Of a stretch of 21,692 nucleotides of DNA, positions 8,113-14,845 are shown in pieces; the stretch's first letter is position 1; each line of letters opens with the position of its first letter. Source of the stretch: an uncultured Saprospiraceae bacterium (GTDB taxonomy: Bacteria > Bacteroidota > Bacteroidia > Chitinophagales > Saprospiraceae). Made by a program: the position numbers and the translations under genes. The notes below the pieces were generated by a model. It worked only from the letters and a program-made list of their open reading frames with translations, searched no databases and was not told where the DNA came from. Location of the stretch: positions 1 through 21,692 of the forward strand of contig CALGLS010000151.1 of assembly GCA_937959375.1 (NCBI GenBank), read 5' to 3'.

Positions 8113-8165
8113 TTCCCTCGATCGCGACACGTTTTCGTACCACGTACCACTGCGTTAGAAGGAAG
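8113..8165. repeat. Core element, copy B
   Basis: TTCCCTCGATCG (8113-8124) and ACTGCGTTAGAAGGAAG (8149-8165) have the same spacing as copy A (both cores span 53 bases), with a divergent middle (GCGACACGTTTTCGTACC against TACCACGATTCCCTAGCA). It is flanked by the 14-base units. Confidence 0.7.
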
Positions 8166-8264
8166 TCCCTCAGCGAAGCGATCTCGCAGTGGTGGCAGCG
8201 CCGCCACGATCTCACAGCGAAGCGATCTCACAGCGAAGCGATCTCTCAGCGCAGCGGTCTCACT

Positions 8265-8909
8265 CTATCTAAAAAGTAAACTTCCAACCCGAATCATCGT
8301 ACTTCCTTCTTCCAGCGCAATCAGATAGTCACCAGACATGCCCATTGAGATTTCTTTGAAGTTTTGATTGTTTACGAATTTCGTTTCACGCAAGTGATCA
8401 AATATTCTTTTCAAGTTTTTAAACTCAGCTCTTACTTGATCTTTGTTATCGGTAAAAGTTGCCATCCCCATGACACCACATACGCGAATATTTTTCATTG
8501 TTTGATAGGATTCTGAATCCAAAAGTTGGTTCGCGCTATCTAGATCAAAACCATACTTTGTTTCTTCCTCTGCGATTTTGAATTGCAATAAGACATCAAT
8601 TACACGATCGTGTTTTGCCGCTTCTTTGTCAACAATTGCTAATAGTTTTTGACTGTCAATCGAATGGATGCAACTTACAAAACCTGCAATCGCTTTCGCT
8701 TTTTTACTTTGGAGATGACCAATTAAATGCCACTCGATATCTTTGGCTAATGCCTCATGTTTTTCAACCAATTCAGGAACACGGTTTTCACCGAAAATTC
8801 GTTGACCTTTGTCATACATTGCCTGAATAGCTTCGTTTGGTCGCGTCTTTGAAACGGCAACTAGTTTGGCATTGTAAGGCTTTAAATCGGAAAGTATTTT
8901 GTTCAGCAT
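8265..8909 (-). CDS. yggS: YggS/PROSC-family pyridoxal phosphate homeostasis protein
   Basis: The 214 residues match the PLP-binding YggS/PLPBP family, a TIM-barrel protein that holds and delivers PLP in the cytoplasm but has no known catalytic turnover. The PLP lysine is K21 in VAVSKTRP. Other family marks are GENRVPE (40-45), EWHLIGHLQSKK (59-70), MGMSGDY and GSTMIRVGS near the end. E. coli YggS has its lysine near residue 36, so this protein lacks most of the first helix unless translation starts further upstream. The C-terminus is short too: after RVGSLLF there is one Arg and a TAG, where relatives continue with a few more residues. That stop is only 3 bases from the last unit of the repeat island, so the repeat may have trimmed the gene end. 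Confidence 0.92.
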   Translation of the reverse strand: MLNKILSDLKPYNAKLVAVSKTRPNEAIQAMYDKGQRIFGENRVPELVEKHEALAKDIEWHLIGHLQSKKAKAIAGFVSCIHSIDSQKLLAIVDKEAAKHDRVIDVLLQFKIAEEETKYGFDLDSANQLLDSESYQTMKNIRVCGVMGMATFTDNKDQVRAEFKNLKRIFDHLRETKFVNNQNFKEISMGMSGDYLIALEEGSTMIRVGSLLFR

Positions 8910-8958
8910 TTTTTGTATAAAGTATTAAAGAGAATCGTTGGAAAAGGTGTTTGAAAAA

Positions 8959-9026
8959 TTTCAATTTCAAACTCAAGTTCAATTTTCGATCTATCGCGGC
9001 TAAGAGAATTGAGCTTGAAATTGAAA
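8959..9026. repeat. Inverted repeat with tandem-like arms (TTTCAA-type)
   Basis: TTTCAATTTCAAACTCAA (8959-8976) pairs with TTGAGCTTGAAATTGAAA (9009-9026), matching at 17 of 18 positions. Each arm is built of TTTCAA-like steps. The loop (8977-9008) contains CGATCTATCGCGGCTAAGAG, a loose relative of the CGATCG core seen elsewhere. It lies between the yggS-like gene and the 3' end of the B3/4 gene, both on the minus strand. Confidence 0.7.
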
Positions 9027-9088
9027 TTGAGTTTTTGTCTGAGAAAAATATAAAGTCCAGCACCCCACTACTAAATCGACATCTTCCA

Positions 9089-9748
9089 TCAATAAATAGT
9101 CATTTCGAAATCTCCACCACTACAGTGATCATCCAAAAGAACTACAGACAAATCAAGCGCTTCTTTCAAAGCCCCCTGTCCATCAAAATCGTAGAAGACC
9201 ATTAAAAAATTGCTTGCTTCATTACTAATTGAAGTGCGAAGTGAATCACTAGTAGGTGTACCAAAAGCTCCCGTCTCATCTCTTAACACAGGAAGCTTGG
9301 CAATGTTCAAAGCGCCTCTGCCAATTCCTTCGTAAGGTTCCCCTTCTTTTCCTATGCCCAATGTAATTTGGCCATTAATTTTATCAAAATTATACCCGCC
9401 GATCGAGTAGCCTGTTTTGATGGAAACTAGATTAAGTGCATCGACCACGTTATTGATTTGGTATAAACCCTTGCCTTGTATCACGCGCCTTAATAAAGCT
9501 TCAGCTGATAGTCGGTAACGAGCAGGATCTTTGCCACAAGCCTTGTATCCTTTGCGACTCGCTTGTATTACCTGACGTTGTGAGATATTTTCTATTTTGA
9601 AATTGGCTTGTAGATTTTCAATGCCATTTTTTATTTCAGTTTGTAAGGCTTCTGACGTTGGTTGCACGATAACACTACATTGCAAAATCCCTAACTTCAA
9701 ATTTGGACAAGCATTTTGTAATTCTTCTTCAACTTTTATGAATATCAT
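9089..9748 (-). CDS. B3/4 domain protein (phenylalanyl-tRNA synthetase beta-like)
   Basis: This 219-residue stand-alone protein carries the B3/B4 domain that edits mischarged tRNA in bacterial PheT. Typical stretches are GKDPARYRLSAEALLRR (72-88), INNVVDALNLVSIKTGYSIG (98-117), and later ITLGIGKEGEPYEGIGRG and PVLRDETGAFGTPTSDSLRT. Such free-standing versions are usually annotated as B3/4 domain or DNA/RNA-binding Phe-tRNA-synthetase-like proteins. An editing or tRNA-related role is inference; there are no synthetase core or metal-site motifs. The ATG at 9748 fits the family length. An inverted-repeat element lies directly upstream. Confidence 0.85.
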   Translation of the reverse strand: MIFIKVEEELQNACPNLKLGILQCSVIVQPTSEALQTEIKNGIENLQANFKIENISQRQVIQASRKGYKACGKDPARYRLSAEALLRRVIQGKGLYQINNVVDALNLVSIKTGYSIGGYNFDKINGQITLGIGKEGEPYEGIGRGALNIAKLPVLRDETGAFGTPTSDSLRTSISNEASNFLMVFYDFDGQGALKEALDLSVVLLDDHCSGGDFEMTIY

Positions 9749-9774
9749 GTTTTGTTTTTTTTAGGAAGAGGTAA

Positions 9775-9863
9775 GAAGACGGAAGACCGAAGACCGAAGT
9801 CCGAAGTTTCCCGCGATCGTGAACGCGTTAGAAGAGAACTTCGGTCTTCCGTCTCCCGTCTTC
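9775..9863. repeat. Inverted-repeat element with GAAGACCG-type arms and core copy C
   Basis: The left arm 9775-9800 and right arm 9838-9863 match at 24 of 26 positions. Both arms are short tandem steps of GAAGACCG type. The centre carries TTCCCGCGATCG (9808-9819) and GCGTTAGAAG (9825-9834), the same blocks as copies A and B in the island 1.6 kb away, although the arms here have a different sequence. GAAGTTTCCC (9803-9812) recurs at 17633-17642. It fills the 120-base gap between the B3/4 gene start and the end of the hydrolase gene. Confidence 0.8.
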
Positions 9864-9868
9864 AAACT

Positions 9869-10717
9869 CTAAAACACCTCCTCAATCCGAAACGACTCCT
9901 TCAAAGCAATACGTCCTCTTTCATTGACATGAACGGTAGCACATTCTATTTTCGGATCGTGCTCAAAGTAGAGGTAGTAATTCTTTTCCACGGAGCGTTC
10001 CAGCAGTTTTTTCTTCTCTTTTAATGTTTCTAAAGGACGGATGTCGTAGCACATGACGTAAGGCATAGGGATGTGCCCAGAAGAGGGGAGTAGGTCGGCG
10101 CAATAAATCAATGTTTTATCATCTGAAACGATTTTCAAAACCATCATAGCCTCTGTATGTCCGTAAGCATAATGAATGCTAATACCATCTATCCATTCTT
10201 CACCGTCAGCCATTTCAATAAACTTTAATTTGCCCCATTCTTGAAGGGGTAGGAAGTTCTCTTTTAAGAAAGAAGCTTTCTCTCTTGGATTGGGATTCAT
10301 AGCCCAGTTCCAGTGCTTTTCGTTTGACCAGTAGGTTGCATTGGGAAAGGTCGCAACAGCTTCTCCAGCTTCATTGTGTTTGATGGCACCACCACAATGA
10401 TCAAAGTGTAGGTGCGTCAATAATACATCGGTGATGTCCTCAGGTTTGAAACCTTTTGCTGCTAAAGAACCAATTAATGAATCGTCACCATGTGGTTCAA
10501 AATGTGAACGAAATTTTGCACTTTGCTTATTCCCAATTCCTGTGTCTACCAAAATTTTTCGATCACCAGTTTCTATGAGCATGCATCGCATTGCCCAAGT
10601 ACACATGTTATTGTCATCTGGTGGATTGATTTTCTTCCACATGCTTTTTGGTACTACACCAAACATGGCGCCACCATCTAGTTTAAAAAAGCCTGTATTT
10701 ATAGTATGTAATTTCAT
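9869..10717 (-). CDS. Metallo-beta-lactamase-fold hydrolase
   Basis: This 282-residue protein has the zinc-binding motif T-H102-L-H104-F-D106-H107-CGG. Further ligands fit YGHTEAM (His), IYCADLLPS (Asp) and YFEHDP (His). The N-terminal part has the usual ILVDTGIGN strand-turn. The family covers lactonases, glyoxalase II-like and other hydrolases; the length and the early LDGGAMFGVVP stretch recall lactonase/quorum-quenching-type members. The substrate cannot be read from sequence. There is no signal peptide, so it is probably cytoplasmic. It lies 58 bases downstream of ribH on the same strand and may share its transcript. Confidence 0.9.
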   Translation of the reverse strand: MKLHTINTGFFKLDGGAMFGVVPKSMWKKINPPDDNNMCTWAMRCMLIETGDRKILVDTGIGNKQSAKFRSHFEPHGDDSLIGSLAAKGFKPEDITDVLLTHLHFDHCGGAIKHNEAGEAVATFPNATYWSNEKHWNWAMNPNPREKASFLKENFLPLQEWGKLKFIEMADGEEWIDGISIHYAYGHTEAMMVLKIVSDDKTLIYCADLLPSSGHIPMPYVMCYDIRPLETLKEKKKLLERSVEKNYYLYFEHDPKIECATVHVNERGRIALKESFRIEEVF

Positions 10718-10775
10718 TGTTTTAATTCTGGGATTAAAATGAAAGTCTTGTTATTGTTTGCCTAACGCAGGCGTT

Positions 10776-11294
10776 CTAGCTATAGCCAATTTTACTTTTA
10801 GTGGTGCCTAAGTCCTTTTTAATGTCAGCCATTCTTATGGCAGTTACTGCAGCTTCTACACCTTTGTTGCCATACTTGCCACCGGCACGATCAAGCGCCT
10901 GTTGTTCGTTTTCTGGAGTGAGTAAACCGAATACGTATGGTCTTCCAGATGCGATGCTTAGGTTGGTTAAACCTTGAGCTACAGACATGTTGATGTATTC
11001 GTTGTGCTTTGTTTCGCCAGTGATCACACAACCAAGGCAGATGATCGCATCAGAGCTATATCGTTGAGCTAACATTCGTGCGCCAGCAGTTAGTTCAAAA
11101 GAACCTGGTACTTGAATGACTTCGATGTTGTCTTCAAGAGCGCCGTGTTTGAGTAATGTTTCTAAGCAACCTTCGTAGAGTGCATGAGTAATTTTTGAAT
11201 TCCAATCAGAAACAACAATTCCAAATTTCAACTCTTTTGCATTTGGAACATCTGCATCGTTGTAGGAGGATAGATTTTTTAATTTGCTTGACAT
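10776..11294 (-). CDS. ribH: 6,7-dimethyl-8-ribityllumazine synthase
   Basis: It catalyses the penultimate step of riboflavin synthesis, joining 5-amino-6-ribitylamino-uracil with 3,4-dihydroxybutanone phosphate. The 172 residues are full length. Marks are VVSDWNSKIT (28-36), QVPGSFELTAGA (61-72), GCVITGETKHNEYI with the catalytic His97, VFGLLTPEN (111-119) and AGGKYGNKGVEAA (127-139). The protein normally assembles into pentamers or 60-subunit shells. The other rib genes are not in the window. The TPR gene lies upstream on the same strand, but a strong terminator separates the two, so ribH probably has its own promoter in 11295-11414. Confidence 0.97.
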   Translation of the reverse strand: MSSKLKNLSSYNDADVPNAKELKFGIVVSDWNSKITHALYEGCLETLLKHGALEDNIEVIQVPGSFELTAGARMLAQRYSSDAIICLGCVITGETKHNEYINMSVAQGLTNLSIASGRPYVFGLLTPENEQQALDRAGGKYGNKGVEAAVTAIRMADIKKDLGTTKSKIGYS

Positions 11295-11414
11295 GAATAT
11301 TGATTTTATATGTTTAGTTTTTGAAGTTTAGTAAACGGATCTGAGACTTTACAACACTAAAAGTCTGCGAAGTGTTTTTCAGGTTAAAAAGGTGTTCTTC
11401 AATCGTTGCTACAA

Positions 11415-11458
11415 AAGTAAAAAACAAAACCGGCATTTGGTTATCCCAAATGCCGGTT
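11415..11458 (-). terminator. Rho-independent terminator of the TPR gene
   Basis: A perfect 13-bp stem AACCGGCATTTGG / CCAAATGCCGGTT (11428-11440 with 11446-11458) has a 5-base loop and, read on the minus strand, runs into TTTTGTTTTTTAC. It lies ~50 bases beyond the TPR gene stop. Confidence 0.9.
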
Positions 11459-11510
11459 CGTTTATATTTTTTCCGACAGGTAAAAGAAATAGAATCTGTC
11501 GTTTAGTTAT

Positions 11511-12203
11511 TTACATTTTAGCAGCAACACGAGAAATGTACTTGTCAATATCGTTACCGTCAATTGAAAGTGGGTATTTCGTTTTGATTTGCTTGTAGGC
11601 AGCTAATGCAGCTGACCAGTTTTGGTTTTTCTCATTGAGTAAACCAACTTTCTTTAGGTACATAGAAGAAGTGAATTCATTACCAACTGCAGCAGCTGCT
11701 TTAGTGTAGTAGCTCAATGCGCTGTCTAAATCATTCTTTTCAGCGTAAGCATCACCAATAACGCCTAATTTAGTAGCAGGAAGAACAGATCCATCTGCAG
11801 AGAAAGACTTAAGGTGATCGATTGCTGCATCATATTTACCTAAACGAAGGTAAGCGACACCAGCGTAGTAGTTTGAAAGATTACCAGCAGCCGTTCCGCT
11901 ATAATTTTGTGCAATATCAAGAAAACCCATACCACCGTTGCCAGGGTTAGTTAAAGCTAGTGCAAAACTATCTCTTTCGAATTGAAGTTGAGCAGCTTGC
12001 ATAATATTCATTGCCTCCTTTTCTTTAGGAGCTTTAACGAATTGCTTGTAAGCCAAGAATCCACCTACTAAAAGGATTAAGCCCAATAGGCCACCGAAAA
12101 TAGTTTTCTGATTAGCATCCACCCAATCCGATGCGCTATCCTTTACTTCAACGATATCAACAAGGGTTTCGTCATTCTTCTTTTTATTTCTTCTGATTGC
12201 CAT
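11511..12203 (-). CDS. Membrane-anchored tetratricopeptide-repeat protein (YfgM-like)
   Basis: This 230-residue protein starts with a basic tail (RRNKKK). One membrane span follows at about 35-52 (TIFGGLLGLILLVGGFLA), so it should be N-in with the TPR part in the periplasm. TPR-like helices follow: AAGNLSNYYAGVAYLRLGKY, then DAYAEKNDLDSALSYYTKA and NQNWSAALAAYKQIKTKYP. The layout is that of YfgM-type ancillary proteins, which act with the Sec translocon and periplasmic chaperones; that role is inferred by analogy. TPR genes next to ribH are, as I recall, a common Bacteroidota arrangement. Confidence 0.85.
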   Translation of the reverse strand: MAIRRNKKKNDETLVDIVEVKDSASDWVDANQKTIFGGLLGLILLVGGFLAYKQFVKAPKEKEAMNIMQAAQLQFERDSFALALTNPGNGGMGFLDIAQNYSGTAAGNLSNYYAGVAYLRLGKYDAAIDHLKSFSADGSVLPATKLGVIGDAYAEKNDLDSALSYYTKAAAAVGNEFTSSMYLKKVGLLNEKNQNWSAALAAYKQIKTKYPLSIDGNDIDKYISRVAAKM

Positions 12204-12362
12204 GTGTTACAATGATTTTTGATGAGACTTTAGTTGGTTGAAGATTCAAATCATCATAAATGACTGATTATCAACAACGAAAATCGATTTTTTAGAAAAT
12301 AATTCCCAGAACGAATCTGGTTTTTGCGAAGCTGTGTGAACCAACTTCTGAATAAAGCACCG

Positions 12363-12370
12363 CAAAAATA
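12363..12370 (-). promoter_or_regulatory. Candidate Bacteroidota -7 element (TATTTTTG)
   Basis: On the minus strand TATTTTTG matches the Bacteroidota TAnnTTTG -7 consensus and is followed by CGG. It lies downstream of the pdhA terminator and ~160 bases upstream of the TPR start. I could not find a clear TTTG -33 partner, so this is tentative. Confidence 0.35.
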
Positions 12371-12412
12371 ATCATTCTTACTATATAATGCTGTTTTTGT
12401 TCGTTTTTTGGC

Positions 12413-12450
12413 AAAAAAATTAGGAGCACTCTCTATAAAGAGGCTCCTAA
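12413..12450 (-). terminator. Rho-independent terminator of pdhA
   Basis: On the minus strand the stem TTAGGAGC / GCTCCTAA (12443-12450 with 12420-12427), with an inner CTCT/AGAG pairing, is followed directly by TTTTTTT (12419-12413). It lies 64 bases past the pdhA stop. Confidence 0.9.
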
Positions 12451-12513
12451 CGATGATTTGTTTCTATAATAAGATGTCTAATTAGAACTATAATTTAGAC
12501 AAATCAGTTTCTT

Positions 12514-13533
12514 TTAAGTCAAGAAAGGGTAGTCCTCTTGAATGTAATTATCGGTGTAAAGCTCAGAAGGATCTGGGTATGGAGAGCTTTCTGCAAAAGC
12601 GACTGCCTCATCAATTTCTTGCTTTATAGCTGCTTTGATGGCATCAATCTCCTTTTTGGTAGCAATCTTATTGTCAATGATCTTCTTCTCTGTTTCTTTA
12701 ACTGGATCACGATCTTTATAATCTTGCAATTCTGTCTTTGTTCTGTACTTAGCAGGGTCAGAAACAGAGTGGCCTTTATATCGGTAAGTCTTGATTTCTA
12801 GGTAGTAAGGTCCTTTTCCAGCACGAATATGCTTGGCAGCTTTCTCTAATGCTTCGTGAACGGCCTCAGGGCTCATCCCATCAACTGGCTCACTCGGCAT
12901 ATCAAATGCGTGACCTATTTTATACATATCAGAGACGTTAGAAGTTCTTTCTACGGAAGTACCCATTGCGTATCCGTTATTTTCAACGATGTACAATACA
13001 GGTAGTTTCCAAGTCATAGCCATGTTGAATGACTCATAGAGCGCACCTTGACGTGCAGCACCATCACCAAACATCGTTACACAAAGGTTCTTAGTTCCTC
13101 TATATTTTTCAGCGAAAGCGATACCCGTTCCTATTGGAATTTGTGCACCAACGATACCATTTCCACCAAAGAATCGCTTTTCCTTGCTGAAAAAGTGCAT
13201 TGAACCACCTTTTCCTTTTACGATACCACCACTTTTGCCGTAAAGCTCAGCCATGGCTTCTTTAGTTGTAATACCACGAGAAATCGCGATACCGTGTTGA
13301 CGATATGCAGTAACTATGGCATCTTCTGGCTTGATAGCAGAGATTAAACCCGCTGCAATTGCCTCTTGTCCAATATAAACGTGGCAAAAACCACGTACTT
13401 TTTGCTGGCCATATGCCATTAAAGTTCGCTCTTCAAAACGACGGATGCGAAGCATCATCTCGTACCATTCAAGATATGTTTTCTTAGAATAAGCGGCCTT
13501 TTTTGCTCCTTTCTTTGCAGGATTCTTTGTCAT
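12514..13533 (-). CDS. pdhA: Pyruvate dehydrogenase E1 component, alpha subunit
   Basis: It oxidatively decarboxylates pyruvate together with the beta subunit, passing the acetyl group to the E2 lipoyl arm. The 339 residues are full length. The thiamine-diphosphate motif runs from G156-D-G-A-A to E184-N-N (GDGAARQGALYESFN, LYIVENN). Other marks are GFCHVYIGQEA (48-58), AYRQHG (76-81), KGKGGSMHFF and the phosphorylation-loop region YRYKGHSVSDPAKYR (260-274). A Lys/Ala-rich N-terminal tail (KNPAKKGAKKAAYSKK) precedes the domain. No beta subunit, E2 or E3 gene is adjacent; with its own terminator the gene appears to be transcribed alone, so the partners must be elsewhere. Confidence 0.96.
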   Translation of the reverse strand: MTKNPAKKGAKKAAYSKKTYLEWYEMMLRIRRFEERTLMAYGQQKVRGFCHVYIGQEAIAAGLISAIKPEDAIVTAYRQHGIAISRGITTKEAMAELYGKSGGIVKGKGGSMHFFSKEKRFFGGNGIVGAQIPIGTGIAFAEKYRGTKNLCVTMFGDGAARQGALYESFNMAMTWKLPVLYIVENNGYAMGTSVERTSNVSDMYKIGHAFDMPSEPVDGMSPEAVHEALEKAAKHIRAGKGPYYLEIKTYRYKGHSVSDPAKYRTKTELQDYKDRDPVKETEKKIIDNKIATKKEIDAIKAAIKQEIDEAVAFAESSPYPDPSELYTDNYIQEDYPFLT

Positions 13534-13715
13534 ATCAATTTTTTAAGTTTGATTTTCTTACTTCTGGCAAAGCAATTAATCTGATTTGAAGAGTAAATAT
13601 ACGTGATAAAGTTTTTATCGCCAATTTATGCTTCAAAATTCTGTGGAAATAAAGAAGATGGAGGTGAGCGTTTGGAATTTTAGGATATCATTTACGTTTG
13701 AGGCTATGCTTATTT

Positions 13716-13755
13716 CGAACGCGCGTCCTTTATCCCTAAAAGAAATCTGCGTTCG
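13716..13755. repeat. Dispersed hairpin repeat, copy 1
   Basis: Arms CGAACGC (13716-13722) and GCGTTCG (13749-13755) pair perfectly. Between them is GCGTCCTTTATCCCTAAAAG then AAATCT. A second copy lies at 20901-20939 with GCGCGCCCTTTGTCCCTAAG then GGGAAATC. The shared pattern is GCGCGyCCTTTrTCCCTAArrGrAATCnGCG. Confidence 0.75.
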
Positions 13756-13882
13756 GCTTTACGGGATATACTGTTAGCAATACGTTTGAAGACCATTCTA
13801 ATTCTGACCTGTCCCTATTAGCCCACTGTACATACATAAGTCTATTGTAATTGCTCATTATGCATTAAAGAAAGATAATAAT

Positions 13883-14027
13883 GAATCGTTGAATCGTTGA
13901 ATTCGGAATTTTGATTTCCTACCCAAAACATTGGCACTCGATTAATATAGTTAGAATCTATGGTGCTGAACACGATGGAAGGCAAAATCAACGATTCAAA
14001 ATTCAGAAATCAACGATTCAAAATTCC
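13883..14027. repeat. Inverted repeat with GAATCGTTGA-type arms
   Basis: The left arm 13883-13918 has GAATCGTTGAATCGTTGAAT then GGAATTTTGA. The right arm 13988-14027 has two copies of CAACGATTCAAAATTC, the inverse of the same units. The ~68-base centre has its own small pairing (GCAC...ATAG with CTAT...GTGC). The make-up (tandem short units in each arm, a different middle) parallels the elements at 8959 and 9775. Confidence 0.7.
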
Positions 14028-14093
14028 TCAAGTTTCATAATATATATTAATTACAACTTATCTAATTATACCGTAGGTCCTATTGCCAGGTAA

Positions 14094-14147
14094 ATTCTAA
14101 TTCTAATTCTAATTCCCATTCCCATTCCCATTCCCATTCCCATTCCC
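14094..14147. repeat. Hexanucleotide tract, ATTCTA x3 + ATTCCC x6
   Basis: There are nine perfect 6-base units in a row. On the minus strand they read GGGAAT six times, then TAGAAT three times. The first TAG (14111-14109) is the stop codon of the ubiX frame, and the GGGAAT units code for Gly-Asn. A related tract lies at 20990-21031. Confidence 0.95.
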
Positions 14148-14708
14148 CCCATCACTTCCCCAACGATACGATTCCAAATCAAAGCCAGATAAGTCAAGCA
14201 CTCGATCAATCACCGTCGCAACCAAATCCTCAAAAGTTTTCGGTTTGCTGTAAAAACTAGGAGTGGCAGGGCAAATGATTCCTCCGGCTTCGGTTACCGT
14301 TTTCATATTATTGATGTGAATTAGACTAAGCGGTGTATCTCTGGTTACTAGAATCATTTGACGTCGTTCTTTTAAAATCACATCAGAGGCTCGAGTAATC
14401 AAGTCGGTAGAAACGCCTGTGGCAATTCGCCCGAGTAATCCCATCGAACATGGACAAACGATGAGTGTCTCATATTTTGCCGAACCAGAAGCAAAGGGTG
14501 CCATGAAATCATTATTTTCATAGAAATCGAAAGGATAGTTTTGGTAGTCCTTGTTTTCGAGTTCCAGTTCCCAATTAAATTTGGCATTTTTACTCATGAC
14601 AACCCCAATGGCATCGGTTTGACTTTGCAAGCCAACGAGCTTATCTAAAAGTACTTTAGCGTATAAAGAACCGCTGGCTCCTCCTATCCCTACGACAATT
14701 CGTTTCAT
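14109..14708 (-). CDS. ubiX: UbiX-family flavin prenyltransferase with a (Gly-Asn)6 tail
   Basis: UbiX proteins join dimethylallyl (mono)phosphate to FMN to make the prenylated flavin used by UbiD-type decarboxylases. Marks are IVVGIGGASGS (4-14, FMN binding), FASGSAKYETLIVCPCSMG (72-90), KERRQ (113-117), HINNM and CPATPSFYSKP (146-156). The usual RETPL motif reads RDTPL here (123-127), a conservative Glu-to-Asp change in a region that lines the active site. The family domain ends near WGSD (183-186). After that the protein continues GGNGNGNGNGNGN, encoded by the hexanucleotide tract, which also provides the stop. The tail can change length without a frame shift. No ubiD is adjacent. Divergent from the thioredoxin-like gene at 14846. 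Confidence 0.93.
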   Translation of the reverse strand: MKRIVVGIGGASGSLYAKVLLDKLVGLQSQTDAIGVVMSKNAKFNWELELENKDYQNYPFDFYENNDFMAPFASGSAKYETLIVCPCSMGLLGRIATGVSTDLITRASDVILKERRQMILVTRDTPLSLIHINNMKTVTEAGGIICPATPSFYSKPKTFEDLVATVIDRVLDLSGFDLESYRWGSDGGNGNGNGNGNGN

Positions 14709-14845
14709 TTTTTCTTATTTATTCGTTAAATCCAAAAACAATAGGAGTCATTTCCCGTTTTGGTGCAATATATGCGAACTTAGGTTTGTCTATATAATCG
14801 AGACTAGACAACTTCTAAAATTAAAAATATTTTAAAATTAAACAC

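Larger units (their letters stand above)
7876..8261. repeat. Nested direct and inverted repeat island (AGCGAAGCGATCTC units)
   Basis: A 14-base unit AGCGAAGCGATCTC (or one-base variants) occurs at 8037, 8081, 8097, 8172, 8216, 8232 and 8248. Its reverse complement occurs at 7876, 7892 (partial) and 7957. Positions 7957-7982 and 8025-8050 are a perfect 26-base inverted repeat with a 42-base loop. A ~75-base block starting at 8025 is repeated almost exactly from 8160, including GCAGTGGTGGCAGCG. The island fills the whole space between the stop of the yggS-like gene (8265) and the 5' end of the OmpA gene. It is more GC-rich than its surroundings. Long open frames inside it come from repetition, not coding. 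Confidence 0.9.
12204..12513. other. Intergenic spacer between pdhA and the TPR gene (310 bases)
   Basis: It holds the pdhA terminator (12413-12450) and a candidate promoter for the TPR gene (12363-12370), both on the minus strand. I see no small gene. The remaining ~150 bases would be a long 5' leader for the TPR mRNA; I find no clear riboswitch-like fold in it. Confidence 0.6.
13534..14108. other. Intergenic spacer upstream of pdhA (575 bases)
   Basis: No gene is supportable. The first ~100 bases next to pdhA should hold its promoter (a TATATTTA box-like string is present on the minus strand near 13600). Then come the dispersed hairpin at 13716-13755, the inverted repeat with GAATCGTTGA arms (13883-14027), and the ATTCTA hexamers that run into the ubiX 3' end. 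A 60-codon frame at 13911-14093 crosses the repeat arms and resembles nothing. Confidence 0.6.

Noticed and set aside
7950..8231. 93-codon minus-strand frame with repeated RDRFAEGLP segments
   Set aside because: It is simply the repeat island translated; the internal repeats mirror the DNA repeats, and it has no start context, signal or known domain.
7876..8261. CRISPR array from regularly repeated 14-base units
   Set aside because: Units are too short, lie in both orientations, and the stretches between them are themselves repeats of uneven length; no cas gene is near.
13911..14093. 60-codon plus-strand frame
   Set aside because: It runs through the inverted-repeat arms, has low-complexity composition and matches no family.
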